64,000 nucleotides of DNA from Mojavia pulchra JT2-VF2 (GTDB lineage Bacteria > Cyanobacteriota > Cyanobacteriia > Cyanobacteriales > Nostocaceae). Both the position numbers and the translations under genes were made by a program. Under the pieces are notes generated by a model. That model had not been told where the DNA came from. It ran no database searches and saw nothing but the letters and a program-made list of their open reading frames with translations. Numbering within the stretch: the first letter of the stretch is position 1; each line of letters begins with the position of its first letter. Where the stretch lies: assembly GCA_019359325.1 (NCBI GenBank), contig JAHHHN010000007.1, forward strand, positions 286,080 to 350,079, written 5' to 3'. Positions 45,959 to 54,946 of the stretch are shown one piece after another.

Positions 45959-46385
45959 GTCTTGATTTCTCTTTTGTCTTTATTATCTTGAGTACACCTG
46001 AAAGCCAAAGGTCAGGCGATTGGGCTTCGCCCACTGCCGAAGGCGATCGCAAGGCGCAACTAAACGACAATAAACCATTTGTATAAAATTCAGTCTACCA
46101 AGGTGCAGGATGAAAAAATGTAGGAAAAACGTTAAGAGTTGCAACAATACTTCAATTTCGACGGAATCGAGAATTGAAAATTGGTAGTGACCTAGAAGTT
46201 GTCTTAACAATAGGGGTGACTAGATGGACGAGTTCCCCGAATTGTCCAAACTGGCGGCAACAAGCAAAAGAAAAATAATTTTTATGCTTCATTGTCGGCT
46301 AAAAAGACCAACTTAGTGATGAAACAAAACAGCATCAGAACATCGTCTTAGACAATAAGTGCGAATCCAAGGGGTCGAAAACAAC

Positions 46386-46880
46386 ATGAATGTTGACAAC
46401 AACACTAATAAAGACCGTCTTCTTGTCTCCTACATCTTATGTGCAGTCGGGTTTGTTGGCTTAGGAGGACTGCACCGTTTATACAATGGCAAAATTGCGA
46501 CGGGTGTGTTGTGGCTTTGTACTGGCGGTTTATTGTATATGGGGCAGTTGGTGGATCTATTCCTCATTCCCGGTATGGTTGAAGAACACGATCTTAGACT
46601 CATGGCCAAAGCTGGTTTATCGCCCTTGGGTGTACCGCTAAATCAACCTGTAATCGCTTCCCAAGTTTACCGCCCCAGTGGTAACCAACTAATGATTAAA
46701 CTGATTGAAGCAGCAGAAAATAAGGGTGGGACTCTCACTGTTACTCAAGGTGTGAAAGCAACGGGAGCCAGCTTTGCGGAGGTGGAAACGACACTTAAGG
46801 AGATGCTTAAATCAGGTTATGTAAAAATAGATAACGACCCCATCACTGGAGCCGTCACCTACCATTTCCACGAGATTTGA
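46386..46880 (+). CDS. TM2-domain membrane protein
   Basis: The 164-residue protein starts MNVDNNTNKDRLLVSYILCA. The ATG at 46386 is preferred to a GTG nine codons upstream because AAGGGG stands before it. The TM2 signature is clear: two helices with GLGGLHRLYNGKIATGVLWL and a G-x-x-G-x-H-R-x-Y turn. The C-terminal 70 residues form a winged-helix-like unit (LIEAAENKGGTLTVTQGVKA, EVETTLKEMLKSGYVKID). Function is unknown; the combination suggests a membrane-tethered regulator, which is inference. Confidence 0.8.
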   Translation: MNVDNNTNKDRLLVSYILCAVGFVGLGGLHRLYNGKIATGVLWLCTGGLLYMGQLVDLFLIPGMVEEHDLRLMAKAGLSPLGVPLNQPVIASQVYRPSGNQLMIKLIEAAENKGGTLTVTQGVKATGASFAEVETTLKEMLKSGYVKIDNDPITGAVTYHFHEI

Positions 46881-46956
46881 AGCTGAGTGCTGAGTGGGGA
46901 GATAGCTTTCTCCAATGCCCCATGCCCAATGCCCAATCCCCAGTCCCCAGTAGTAA

Positions 46957-47616
46957 CTAATTTCTACCTAGCCACTTTTGACCGTTCAATCGCTGCACTA
47001 AGCCAAACACCAGCAAGTCAAGAGTGATTTTGCGTTCATCGATTAAGAATGACTCAAGTGTGCTAGGCTTTTTACCCTCATTGCAGGAAAATCCTTTTTT
47101 CCCTTGAATATCCTCATCGGGGAAATACAGGTTAAACTGACGCAAACCGTTTTGCCAACTTCCTATAAGTTGCCAGCATTCCTCGGCTGATTCAAAGCCG
47201 GCGATGGGAAACTTCTGTTTAGCAAAAGACAATTGTAAATCTGACACACCTTGCTGGGCGATCGCAGTTTGCACAGCAGGTAAGTACTCTTGCTGTATAA
47301 ACTCTACAAATGGCTTATCTTCAACAGCTGGGGCTTTTTCCTTTTTGGCTGCTTTAGCTGCGGCTGCGGGTTTTTCTTCTGCTCCTGCTTTAGCTGCTGG
47401 TTTCTCGCGCTTGGGAGCCGCCGCCGCTGGTTTGGCGGCATTAGGATTATCTTCTGCGTTTACTGCTTTGGGATCTGGCGCGTTGGCAGTAGGGAGGTCT
47501 GTCGCTACTGGTTCGTCAGTGCTAGGAGCGTGTTCTTCAGCGACACTGGGGGCCTGTTTGTCAACAGTGCTGGGAGCTACTTCTCCCGCTTGATTATGAT
47601 TGGTTTCTTCTGCCAT
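46957..47616 (-). CDS. DUF2996 protein with Ala/Pro/Lys-rich N-terminus
   Basis: The 219-residue protein has a low-complexity N-terminal half (KPAAAAPKREKPAAKAG, AAAAKAAKKEKAPA) and a conserved C-terminal domain of cyanobacteria and plastids (FVEFIQQEYLPAVQTAIAQQ, CWQLIGSWQNGLRQFNLYF). The latter is DUF2996, related to a plastid photosystem assembly factor group. Exact role is not known. Frames on the opposite strand over the Ala-rich half are artefacts of composition. Confidence 0.85.
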   Translation of the reverse strand: MAEETNHNQAGEVAPSTVDKQAPSVAEEHAPSTDEPVATDLPTANAPDPKAVNAEDNPNAAKPAAAAPKREKPAAKAGAEEKPAAAAKAAKKEKAPAVEDKPFVEFIQQEYLPAVQTAIAQQGVSDLQLSFAKQKFPIAGFESAEECWQLIGSWQNGLRQFNLYFPDEDIQGKKGFSCNEGKKPSTLESFLIDERKITLDLLVFGLVQRLNGQKWLGRN

Positions 47617-47738
47617 AGCTCAGGTCAATCCTTTATCTAGCTTTCAGAGCGATCGCTCACCTTATGGTATTAGTTATTTTCATTTTGGCATAGGAGAGCT
47701 TTGCTAGAGTATTTTGAATTTCGCATCACAGTATTACT

Positions 47739-48776
47739 TTAAGCGATCGCTTCCTTAATATCTCTAATCAATTCATCAATTCTGGCTTGCGTCGTGTTCC
47801 AAGAACACATAAAACGTACTCCCCCAACACCAATAAATGTATAAAACTGCCAATTTTTTTCTCTCAAAGTTTGAATAGCATAAGCTGGTAGCTTGGCAAA
47901 CACAGCATTGGCTTCTCTAGGAAACATTATCTCAACGCCATCTATATTTAATAGTTGCATCTCTAAGTATTCAGCACATTGATTTGCGTGTCGCGCATTT
48001 TTGAGCCATGCGCCAGTTTCTAGTAAACCCAACCAAGGCGCGGAAATAAACCGCATTTTTGAAGCTAGCTGACCTGCTTGCTTGCACCGATAGTCAAAAT
48101 CTTCTGCTAACGCTTTATTAAAGAAAAGTATCGCTTCACCTAAAGCCATGCCATTCTTTGTGCCACAAAAACATAACACATCTACACCACTTTTCCAAGT
48201 CATTTCAGCCGGACTTTTATTCATGGCGGCTACTGCATTAGCAAAGCGAGCGCCATCCATGTGAATTTTTAAGTTATACTTACGAGCAATTTCTTTAATT
48301 GCTAAAAGTTCTTCAGGAGAATACAAAGTTCCTACTTCAGTTGATTGCGTAATACTAATAGCTTTTGGTTTGGGATAATGAATGTCAGTGCGCCTAGTTA
48401 CCATTAACTCTATTGCTTGTGGTGTTAACTTCCCATTTTCTCCGGGAGCGAGTAATAATTTAGAACCATTAGAAGCGAACTCCGGTGCGCCACATTCATC
48501 TGTTTCTATGTGCGATGTTTCATGACAGATAACGCTGTGATATGACTGACAAAGCGCAGCTAAAGATAAAGAATTTGCAGCTGTACCGTTAAAAGCGAAA
48601 AATACTTCACAATCAATTTCAAACAATTCTCGAAAATAATCTGTTGCTTTTTGAGTCCATTCATCATTACCATAAGCTGGCGCACTACCATAATTAGCTT
48701 TAATCATGTATTCCAGTGCTTCAGGACAAATGCCAGAATAATTATCACTAGCAAACTGTTCTAATTGCTTATTCAT
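47739..48776 (-). CDS. Low-specificity L-threonine aldolase
   Basis: The 345-residue PLP enzyme cleaves threonine to glycine and acetaldehyde. Visible elements are FAFNGTAANSLSLAALC, the Asp-containing IHMDGARFANAVAAM, and the PLP lysine in CFCGTKNGMALGEA. Length is close to the family. It is a single minus-strand gene with 122 bp to the next gene. A beta-eliminating lyase relative with other substrates is the main alternative. Confidence 0.88.
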   Translation of the reverse strand: MNKQLEQFASDNYSGICPEALEYMIKANYGSAPAYGNDEWTQKATDYFRELFEIDCEVFFAFNGTAANSLSLAALCQSYHSVICHETSHIETDECGAPEFASNGSKLLLAPGENGKLTPQAIELMVTRRTDIHYPKPKAISITQSTEVGTLYSPEELLAIKEIARKYNLKIHMDGARFANAVAAMNKSPAEMTWKSGVDVLCFCGTKNGMALGEAILFFNKALAEDFDYRCKQAGQLASKMRFISAPWLGLLETGAWLKNARHANQCAEYLEMQLLNIDGVEIMFPREANAVFAKLPAYAIQTLREKNWQFYTFIGVGGVRFMCSWNTTQARIDELIRDIKEAIA

Positions 48777-48913
48777 AATTTTTAGTTAGATTTTTTATAA
48801 ATCGATATGGTTTAGTTCAAGCTGACGTTGTTTTATGTTATCAAGTTCTCTTCTATAGCAGTCCTATTTAATTTGTGAAAACTACTTTTAAGTGAATCAA
48901 CCGCATTTGTAGT

Positions 48914-50098
48914 TTAATCACCAAACTCTGCAAACAATGCTGCCAAAACTACATTAGAAAATAAAAAGCCTTGGGGATCGGTCAAGCGCAACCTTTCTCC
49001 AACAACTTCTACCCAACCTTTATGAAAATACGGCTGCAAAAATTTGTAAATCTCCTCTACTTTCCCTTCCCCAAACTCAGCCGCCAACGCTGCCAAACTT
49101 ACACCCTCTGCTAAACGCAACCCTACCATTAAGGTTTCTAATAATACTTCTTCTGGTGGTGTTTTTTCGCAATCAATTTCACAGCCTGCTTTCACCCACT
49201 GATAATACTCTTTAGTTTTACGTGGACGAGTGAACCGCTTACCTTCTACGTAACTGGCTGCACCCATACCAAAACCATAATAAGAGCGATTTTCCCAATA
49301 AACTCGATTATGTTGGCACTGATGTCCTGGTTGGGCATAGTTGGAAATTTCATAATGCTGATAACCTGCACCAGTCAAAACTTGCTGTGCCATCTGGTAC
49401 ATTTTGACTGTGGTTTCATCTGTCGGCAAAGGACTAGAACCAGGTGTATAGTAGCGACCAAAAGCTGTGCCTGGCTCTATGGTAAGGTCATATATAGAGA
49501 TGTGAGTTGGGGCGAGCGCTACTGCTTTTTTTAGTGAATCTTGCCAATGAGCCAAAGACTGATGCGGTAGAGCAGAAATCAAATCTAAACTAAATTCGGG
49601 AATCTCGACTTTGCGGATTAACTCCACAGCTGCAAAAATATCTGCAATTGAGTGCGATCGCCCAGCTACTTTTAATAACTCTTCTTGAAACGCTTGTACA
49701 CCCAAGCTTACGCGATTCACCCCCAAGCTGCGGTAGCCTGTTATATGTGGTAAATCAAACGTTCCTGGGTCTATTTCCATCGAAATTTCCGCACCAGGTG
49801 AAAGAGTAAAACGCTCCTCTAATGCTGCTAGGATCTGCTGTAACTGTGCTGTTGAAAGCAGCGAAGGAGTACCACCGCCAAAAAAAATTGTCTTCAACGG
49901 TTGACTAAATGTTGGTGTGCTGGCAATTTCTTGACATAGCACTTCAACATATTGGGAGATAGTACCAGATGTTTCACCACGCAAGCGATCGCCCACAACA
50001 GATATAGGAAAATCACAGTAAAAGCATCTGCGTCTGCAAAAAGGAATATGCACATAAGCAGAACTTGGAATACTAAAAAAATTAACTTTTTTAACCAT
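48914..50098 (-). CDS. hemW: HemW-like radical SAM protein
   Basis: The 394-residue protein has the radical SAM cluster motif HIPFCRRRCFYCDF (H-x3-C-x3-C-x2-C, with Cys22, Cys26 and Cys29). FGGGTPSLLSTAQLQQIL and EIDPGTFD belong to the fold. A HemN-C-like domain follows. It has the short HemW-type N-terminus rather than that of true HemN, so haem insertion or chaperone activity is more likely than coproporphyrinogen oxidation. Single gene. Confidence 0.85.
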   Translation of the reverse strand: MVKKVNFFSIPSSAYVHIPFCRRRCFYCDFPISVVGDRLRGETSGTISQYVEVLCQEIASTPTFSQPLKTIFFGGGTPSLLSTAQLQQILAALEERFTLSPGAEISMEIDPGTFDLPHITGYRSLGVNRVSLGVQAFQEELLKVAGRSHSIADIFAAVELIRKVEIPEFSLDLISALPHQSLAHWQDSLKKAVALAPTHISIYDLTIEPGTAFGRYYTPGSSPLPTDETTVKMYQMAQQVLTGAGYQHYEISNYAQPGHQCQHNRVYWENRSYYGFGMGAASYVEGKRFTRPRKTKEYYQWVKAGCEIDCEKTPPEEVLLETLMVGLRLAEGVSLAALAAEFGEGKVEEIYKFLQPYFHKGWVEVVGERLRLTDPQGFLFSNVVLAALFAEFGD

Positions 50099-50340
50099 TT
50101 TGAGAAAGAATAAAATTAACCATACTGAAAATTACAATCAATGAAATTTATTAGTTTATTTACAAGTTGTATAACAAAAGGATGAAAAATATTAAGCTAA
50201 AACTATTTGGTTATAATGTTTGCAGATATTGCCTGCTTAAACCCCTAGAGTTAAGGAAATATTTCTGAATACATTTTACCGATGAAATAAAAAATACTTA
50301 ACTCTGTTGGTTAACACAGTTGCAGGAAAACAACACAACC

Positions 50341-51417
50341 ATGCTTGATGCAATTATTATTCTCTCATTTATCTTTGCTGCATCGGGAATAGGGTTCTAC
50401 AGCATTGAACTACTACCCAATGGGGCACTAGACAGGGTGACAAACTTAGAAGCTTTACGCCTAGTTGTTGCCGTTTTTGCCGCCATTATTGGCGGTGCAG
50501 TTGGGCTGAGTTTCCAGACGACATATCGTCGCTTAGAAGCACAAGTCCGAGAATTGCCACTCGAAGTGATCTTAACGCGTGCTATTGGCTTAGTGATTGG
50601 GTTATTGGTCGCCAACTTGATGCTGGCCCCATTATTTTTGTTACCCATTCCTACAGATTTTAGCTTTATTAAGCCCTTGGTAGCAGTCGTCGGCAGTATT
50701 TTGCTGTCAGTGACTGGCATGAATTTAGCAGATACCCACGGGCGAGGATTATTGCGATTCATTAATCCCAACACCGTCGAAACGATGGTGGCGGAAGGGA
50801 CTCTAAAACCTGCTAATACTAAAGTTTTAGATACCAGTTGCATTATCGATGGTCGCATTGAAACGCTTCTGGAAACAGGTTTTCTGGAAGGACAAATTAT
50901 TGTGCCGCAATTTGTCTTACAAGAACTGCAACAAGTAGCCGATGCTAGCAAAGACCAAAAGCGGGTACGGGGAAGGCGAGGATTGGAAATTCTCAACCGC
51001 GTTAAGGAAACTTACCCCGATCGCATTTTGATTAACCCATCTGACTACGAAGATATTCCCACAGTCGATGCCAAGTTAGTGCGCTTTGCCCAAGAAATCA
51101 ACGGCACACTACTAACTAATGACTACAACTTGTCAAAAGTTGCTAGTGTACAGAAAGTACCAGTATTGAACGTCAATGATTTAGTTAACGCTGTTCGTCC
51201 CACCTATTTACCTGGTGACAACCTTGACCTCAAAATTCTCAAGGAAGGCAAAGAACCAAGCCAGGGAATTGGCTACTTAGACGATGGCACAATGGTTGTC
51301 GTTGAAGAAGGTAGTAGTTATGTAGGCGGTGAATTGCGAGTTGTAGTCACCAGTGCTTTGCAAACTTCCGCAGGACGGATGATTTTTGCTAAACCCCAAG
51401 CTTCAGCATTGGCGTGA
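50341..51417 (+). CDS. PIN/TRAM-domain membrane protein (YacL-like)
   Basis: The protein starts MLDAIIILSFIFAASGIGFY; the ATG at 50341 is preferred over an upstream TTG, with AGGAAA before it. Four membrane segments occupy residues 1-130. The PIN domain begins at KVLDTSCIIDGRIETLLETG and includes DQKRVRGRRGLEIL, VDAKLVRFAQE and LTNDYNLSKVA with the acidic RNase residues. A TRAM domain closes the protein (QGIGYLDDGTMVVVEEGS). The family is widespread in Gram-positives and cyanobacteria; its RNA target is unknown. Confidence 0.88.
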   Translation: MLDAIIILSFIFAASGIGFYSIELLPNGALDRVTNLEALRLVVAVFAAIIGGAVGLSFQTTYRRLEAQVRELPLEVILTRAIGLVIGLLVANLMLAPLFLLPIPTDFSFIKPLVAVVGSILLSVTGMNLADTHGRGLLRFINPNTVETMVAEGTLKPANTKVLDTSCIIDGRIETLLETGFLEGQIIVPQFVLQELQQVADASKDQKRVRGRRGLEILNRVKETYPDRILINPSDYEDIPTVDAKLVRFAQEINGTLLTNDYNLSKVASVQKVPVLNVNDLVNAVRPTYLPGDNLDLKILKEGKEPSQGIGYLDDGTMVVVEEGSSYVGGELRVVVTSALQTSAGRMIFAKPQASALA

Positions 51418-51452
51418 GACAATAGAATGTTAAATTCGAGTCATATTTGGCG

Positions 51453-51477
51453 ATCGGTGTAGGTTAACTGCACCGAT
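51453..51477 (+). terminator. Candidate terminator hairpin after the PIN/TRAM gene
   Basis: ATCGGTG (51453-51459) pairs with CACCGAT (51471-51477), 36 bases after the stop. The tail TGTTTATTGGG is only weakly T-rich, so this may be a stabilising hairpin instead. Confidence 0.45.
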
Positions 51478-51737
51478 TGTTTATTGGGCTGTTATTCTCC
51501 CCTGCCCTCAATGCGATCTGACTTTTCACGGTAAGTCCTCAAACCGCTAAACAACGTAGCTTTTTCCACAGGCTAATTCTCAATAGCTCTAAGTTAATGA
51601 AAATCGCTAACGTAAAAATTAGGGTTTGAGAAAAGCTCAAAATGTCGTTTTCCAGATGCCGTGAAAAGTCAGCAATGCGATGGGATATTTTTTTATACCA
51701 ATTCAAATAATGTTTGCGACACATAGATTATTCGTAA

Positions 51738-51758
51738 GGGCACGGCATTGCCGTGCCC
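51738..51758. repeat. Short palindrome, GGGCACGGCA type
   Basis: GGGCACGGCA and TGCCGTGCCC pair exactly around one base. The flanks AAGGGCAC and CCCCTACCCATCT are typical of dispersed cyanobacterial repeats. It shares loop and flank with 41104-41124 but has compensated stem bases. Confidence 0.75.
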
Positions 51759-51998
51759 CTACCCATCTGTCGCATTCTTTTTTCAATTGGTATTACTTGG
51801 AAGTCCCTTAAATTCTGCCTTGCTGTACTAGTCACTCACTGGGGATTTAATACAGATTGACATTATTTTGTCATTCTTACCTAACACAATAAGAATAACA
51901 GAATCTGAGTAGGTGGAAATGATTAAACCTAAAACACAGACTCGCAAAAAGCACTCAGGAGAAGTATTCTTCCTTCTGCGTTCTGCCTTCTACTTAAA

Positions 51999-53276
51999 AT
52001 GACTACAAATTCTTGGTTAAATGCGGCGCTAGTGGCTGTCCTAGTTTCACTACCGACAGCTTGCGTACAGTCAACTCGCTTAAATAATATTGTTGAAATA
52101 CCAAAAGCCGAGGCGCAAGAAAGCGATTACGCAAAGCGTAGCGCCAAAGGCGATCGCACCAATGCAACTTATGCAGATGTGCAAGCTTTGGTGAATATGG
52201 GCCCGCGAGTAGCTGGTACACCAGTTATGGAAAAGGCTAGCAGCTATCTAATTGATCGGTACCGTCAGGCTGGTTATGTTGCCGAAGTTCAGACTTTTAA
52301 TTATGAAAAGTTTGTAGACTTAGGTTCAAATCTCACCATTAATGGTACGAATATCGAAGGTAAAGCACTCAATGGCACGATTCCGGGAAAGCTGAATGCA
52401 CCACTAGTAGCAGTTCCCAATTTTGGGCGACCTGATGACTTTGCCAAGGTGAATGTCAAAGGCGCGATCGCCATTGTCCGGCGTGGTGAAATCCGCTTTT
52501 CTCAAAAAGCCAGTAATGCTGCTGCGGCTGGGGCGGTTGGTTTGGTTGTTGTTAACAATCAACCAGGTAATTTAAACGGTGCGACGTTGGGTGAATCAGC
52601 AAAAATTCCTGTCTTAGGACTTTCGGGCGATCGCGGTAATCCTTTACTTCAGCAAGCGCAAAATGCACCAGTTAATGTCAGCCTCAATGTCAATGCTCAA
52701 CGACAAGTTGTTAACGGACGTAATGTAATTGCTCATCTACCAGGTGTAACTCAGCCAAAACTGATACTTGGTGGACACTACGATTCTGTGCCAGGTTCCC
52801 CTGGAGCAAATGATAACGCTTCGGGAACAGCAGTTGTACTGGCGATTGCGCGTAACTTAGCTAACACAAATCTGGCTCGTCAAACTTGGTTCGTCGCCTT
52901 TGATGGCGAAGAAGACGGGTTACATGGCTCACGAGCTTTTGTAGATACTGCTAAACCAGAGTTCCTCTCAGGGTTGAAAGGAATGCTGAATTTCGACATG
53001 GTTGGCGTTAACAATCAGCTTTTGATTGGTGGCACATCGTCATTAACTGCGATCGCCAAAGCTGTTGATTCAGACATCAAAACCTTGGGTTCATATACCT
53101 ATGGTGGTAGCGACCATGCACCATTTGCTAACAAAAACGTGCCAGTCCTGTTTTTCTACCGTGGTCAAGATCCGAATTATCACAGTCCAAACGATAAAAC
53201 AATAGATCCAAAACTACTGAATGAAACCGCTCAAGTAGGGGTGGGTATCGTCAAGCAGTTACTGCAAGCCAAGTAA
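51999..53276 (+). CDS. M28-family aminopeptidase lipoprotein with PA domain
   Basis: The 425-residue protein has a lipoprotein signal (LVSLPTACVQ, lipobox Cys near residue 22). A PA domain covers about 130-230 (GAIAIVRRGEIRFSQKASNA). The M28 zinc-peptidase core follows: GGHYDSVPGSPGANDNASG with His and Asp ligands, AFDGEEDGLHGSRAF with the catalytic Glu pair, NFDMVG, and GSDHAPFA. It is probably anchored in the membrane and digests peptides outside the cytoplasm. It is followed after 196 bp by the HtrA-like gene. Confidence 0.9.
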   Translation: MTTNSWLNAALVAVLVSLPTACVQSTRLNNIVEIPKAEAQESDYAKRSAKGDRTNATYADVQALVNMGPRVAGTPVMEKASSYLIDRYRQAGYVAEVQTFNYEKFVDLGSNLTINGTNIEGKALNGTIPGKLNAPLVAVPNFGRPDDFAKVNVKGAIAIVRRGEIRFSQKASNAAAAGAVGLVVVNNQPGNLNGATLGESAKIPVLGLSGDRGNPLLQQAQNAPVNVSLNVNAQRQVVNGRNVIAHLPGVTQPKLILGGHYDSVPGSPGANDNASGTAVVLAIARNLANTNLARQTWFVAFDGEEDGLHGSRAFVDTAKPEFLSGLKGMLNFDMVGVNNQLLIGGTSSLTAIAKAVDSDIKTLGSYTYGGSDHAPFANKNVPVLFFYRGQDPNYHSPNDKTIDPKLLNETAQVGVGIVKQLLQAK

Positions 53277-53472
53277 TAGTGCTGAGTGAGGAGTGCTGAG
53301 TGCTGAGTGCTGAGTTACGAGTAACGATTTATCCTCTTGTCTCCCCTGCTCCCTGCCCCCTGCGGTCTTCATGATAAGTCTTTAACCGAACACGATATTA
53401 CTCCTTGTGTTCTCAATGCCCAATGCCCCATGCCCAATACCCATTTTCAATTCTTTAACTTAGAAATCTGCA

Positions 53473-54264
53473 ATGTCTACTAATTTTTCTTTGAAAAAAT
53501 CTCTAATCAATTTGTCTTTAGTGTCTATGGGAGCTGTGTCAGCACTTGCTGGAGTGCATTTGATGCCCACCAAGCCAGTGCTGTCTCAACCAACAATTGC
53601 ACAGTTGCCTTCTAGTTCTTCGGTGAATACAAATAACAACTTTATTGCTGAAGCGGTAGAAAAAACTGGTTCAGCAGTGGTTCGCATTGACTCCACGCGC
53701 ACAACTGCTAGTCGATATACACTATCTGGTACGCGGGTGGCACGGGGAACTGGTTCAGGGTTTATTATGAGGTCAAATGGTTTAATTTTGACTAACGCTC
53801 ACGTAGTTTCTGGTGCAGACAGAGTAACTGTGACATTGAAAGATGGTCGTCGCTTCACAGGTCAAGTATTGGGGGCAGATAGAGCGACAGATGTAGCAGT
53901 TATCCAAATTCAGGCTAATAATTTACCGACTGTCAGCATTGGTAATTCTGAACAATTAAAAATTGGAGAATGGGCGATCGCGATCGGTAACCCTCTCGGT
54001 TTAGATAACACCGTTACAGTCGGGATTATCAGTGGCACAGAGCGTTCTAGCCGTGCGATCGGCGCACGCAGCCGCGAGGTTCGTTTTATTCAGACAGATG
54101 CAGCTATTAACCCCGGTAATTCGGGTGGGCCACTACTGAATCAAAATGGGCAGGTCATTGGCATTAATACCGCGATCATTCAAGGGGCCCAAGGAATCGG
54201 ATTCGCCATCCCCATTAACCAAGCGCAGCAGATTGCCACCCAATTAATTGCCCAAGCTGGTTAA
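53473..54264 (+). CDS. HtrA/DegP-like serine protease without PDZ domain
   Basis: The 263-residue protein has an N-terminal hydrophobic signal or anchor ([17 protein letters not shown]). The trypsin-like triad is complete: His110 (LTNAHVVSG), Asp140 ([10 protein letters not shown]) and Ser217 ([11 protein letters not shown]). Cyanobacterial HtrA homologues usually continue for another 100-140 residues with a PDZ domain; here a stop follows [13 protein letters not shown]. No PDZ-like sequence was seen after the stop. It may be a natural short form or a truncation. Confidence 0.88.
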   Translation: MSTNFSLKKSLINLSLVSMGAVSALAGVHLMPTKPVLSQPTIAQLPSSSSVNTNNNFIAEAVEKTGSAVVRIDSTRTTASRYTLSGTRVARGTGSGFIMRSNGLILTNAHVVSGADRVTVTLKDGRRFTGQVLGADRATDVAVIQIQANNLPTVSIGNSEQLKIGEWAIAIGNPLGLDNTVTVGIISGTERSSRAIGARSREVRFIQTDAAINPGNSGGPLLNQNGQVIGINTAIIQGAQGIGFAIPINQAQQIATQLIAQAG

Positions 54265-54274
54265 TGTTTGCCAA

Positions 54275-54300
54275 GAAAAAAAGCCTGCGGAAGCAGGCTT
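54275..54300 (-). terminator. Rho-independent terminator for the DUF6918-like gene
   Basis: AAGCCTGC (54281-54288) pairs with GCAGGCTT (54293-54300) around GGAA. On the minus strand an uninterrupted T run follows (plus-strand A's at 54275-54282). It lies 36 bases past the stop of the minus-strand gene, and also lies between two convergent genes. Confidence 0.85.
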
Positions 54301-54336
54301 GGTTCATATCTTAAGAGTGACGGCTACCTACCTCAA

Positions 54337-54777
54337 TCAGTTATTGGCGTACTTACCAATTACTTTTGCCAAGTCTGGTACTGCTTCCTCTACGTATTTT
54401 TTGGCCGAACCACGGAATTTTTCATAGGTTCCTCGCACGATTGGGCGCTTTGCTTTCTGCACTCTCGCGTCGGTAACGCCTAGCAGTGCGTCCGCCGTAT
54501 CAGAGCGACTGGTAACGAGGTGATCAACTGGGTCACCTTTTTGCTCGCCCTCGCTCCAGATGGGATCAAGCGCTGTGAGGCACTGCGGCAGAATCTGCTC
54601 AACGACATAGGGAATGTACCCTGGCTTGACACCCTTCAAGGCGGCAAAAGCTGTTTTTAAAGTTATGCCACTAATGCCTGACTTGGAAGCAATCTGTGTT
54701 TCTATCAGATTGCAACAGTCATCGACAATCATGGTCTTTTTATCCGGCGGGTTCAAAAGTCTGTCGCTAAGTCCCAT
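54337..54777 (-). CDS. DUF6918-like conserved protein
   Basis: The 146-residue protein starts MGLSDRLLNPPDKKTMIVDD. A perfect AAGGAG six to seven bases upstream selects the ATG at 54777 over one nine codons earlier. The body is helical (CCNLIETQIASKSGISGITL, ALKGVKPGYIPYVVEQILPQ) with a basic segment VQKAKRPIVRGTYEKFR. The family is conserved in cyanobacteria and actinobacteria without known function. Confidence 0.75.
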   Translation of the reverse strand: MGLSDRLLNPPDKKTMIVDDCCNLIETQIASKSGISGITLKTAFAALKGVKPGYIPYVVEQILPQCLTALDPIWSEGEQKGDPVDHLVTSRSDTADALLGVTDARVQKAKRPIVRGTYEKFRGSAKKYVEEAVPDLAKVIGKYANN

Positions 54778-54946
54778 TTCGCTCCTTCTTGTCCTTTGTG
54801 TCAAACTGCCTAAATTTCATTCAACTCATTTTCCTAGCGATCGCCATCTTTAGCTCTTGTGTAGCTTAAAGATTTGACAAAGATTATGTTTCAAATAGAG
54901 AAAAACTGAATCCCTCTATTTACTGCCATCTGTCTCCTTCAATTCG

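Noticed and set aside
45983..46210. 75-codon minus-strand frame upstream of acsF
   Set aside because: No recognisable pattern and it lies in the acsF promoter region.
47204..47640. Long plus-strand frames opposite the DUF2996 gene
   Set aside because: They arise from the Ala/Lys-rich composition of the real gene on the minus strand.
51539..51724. 61-codon minus-strand frame after the PIN/TRAM gene
   Set aside because: Low-quality composition, no start signal, adjacent to dispersed repeats.
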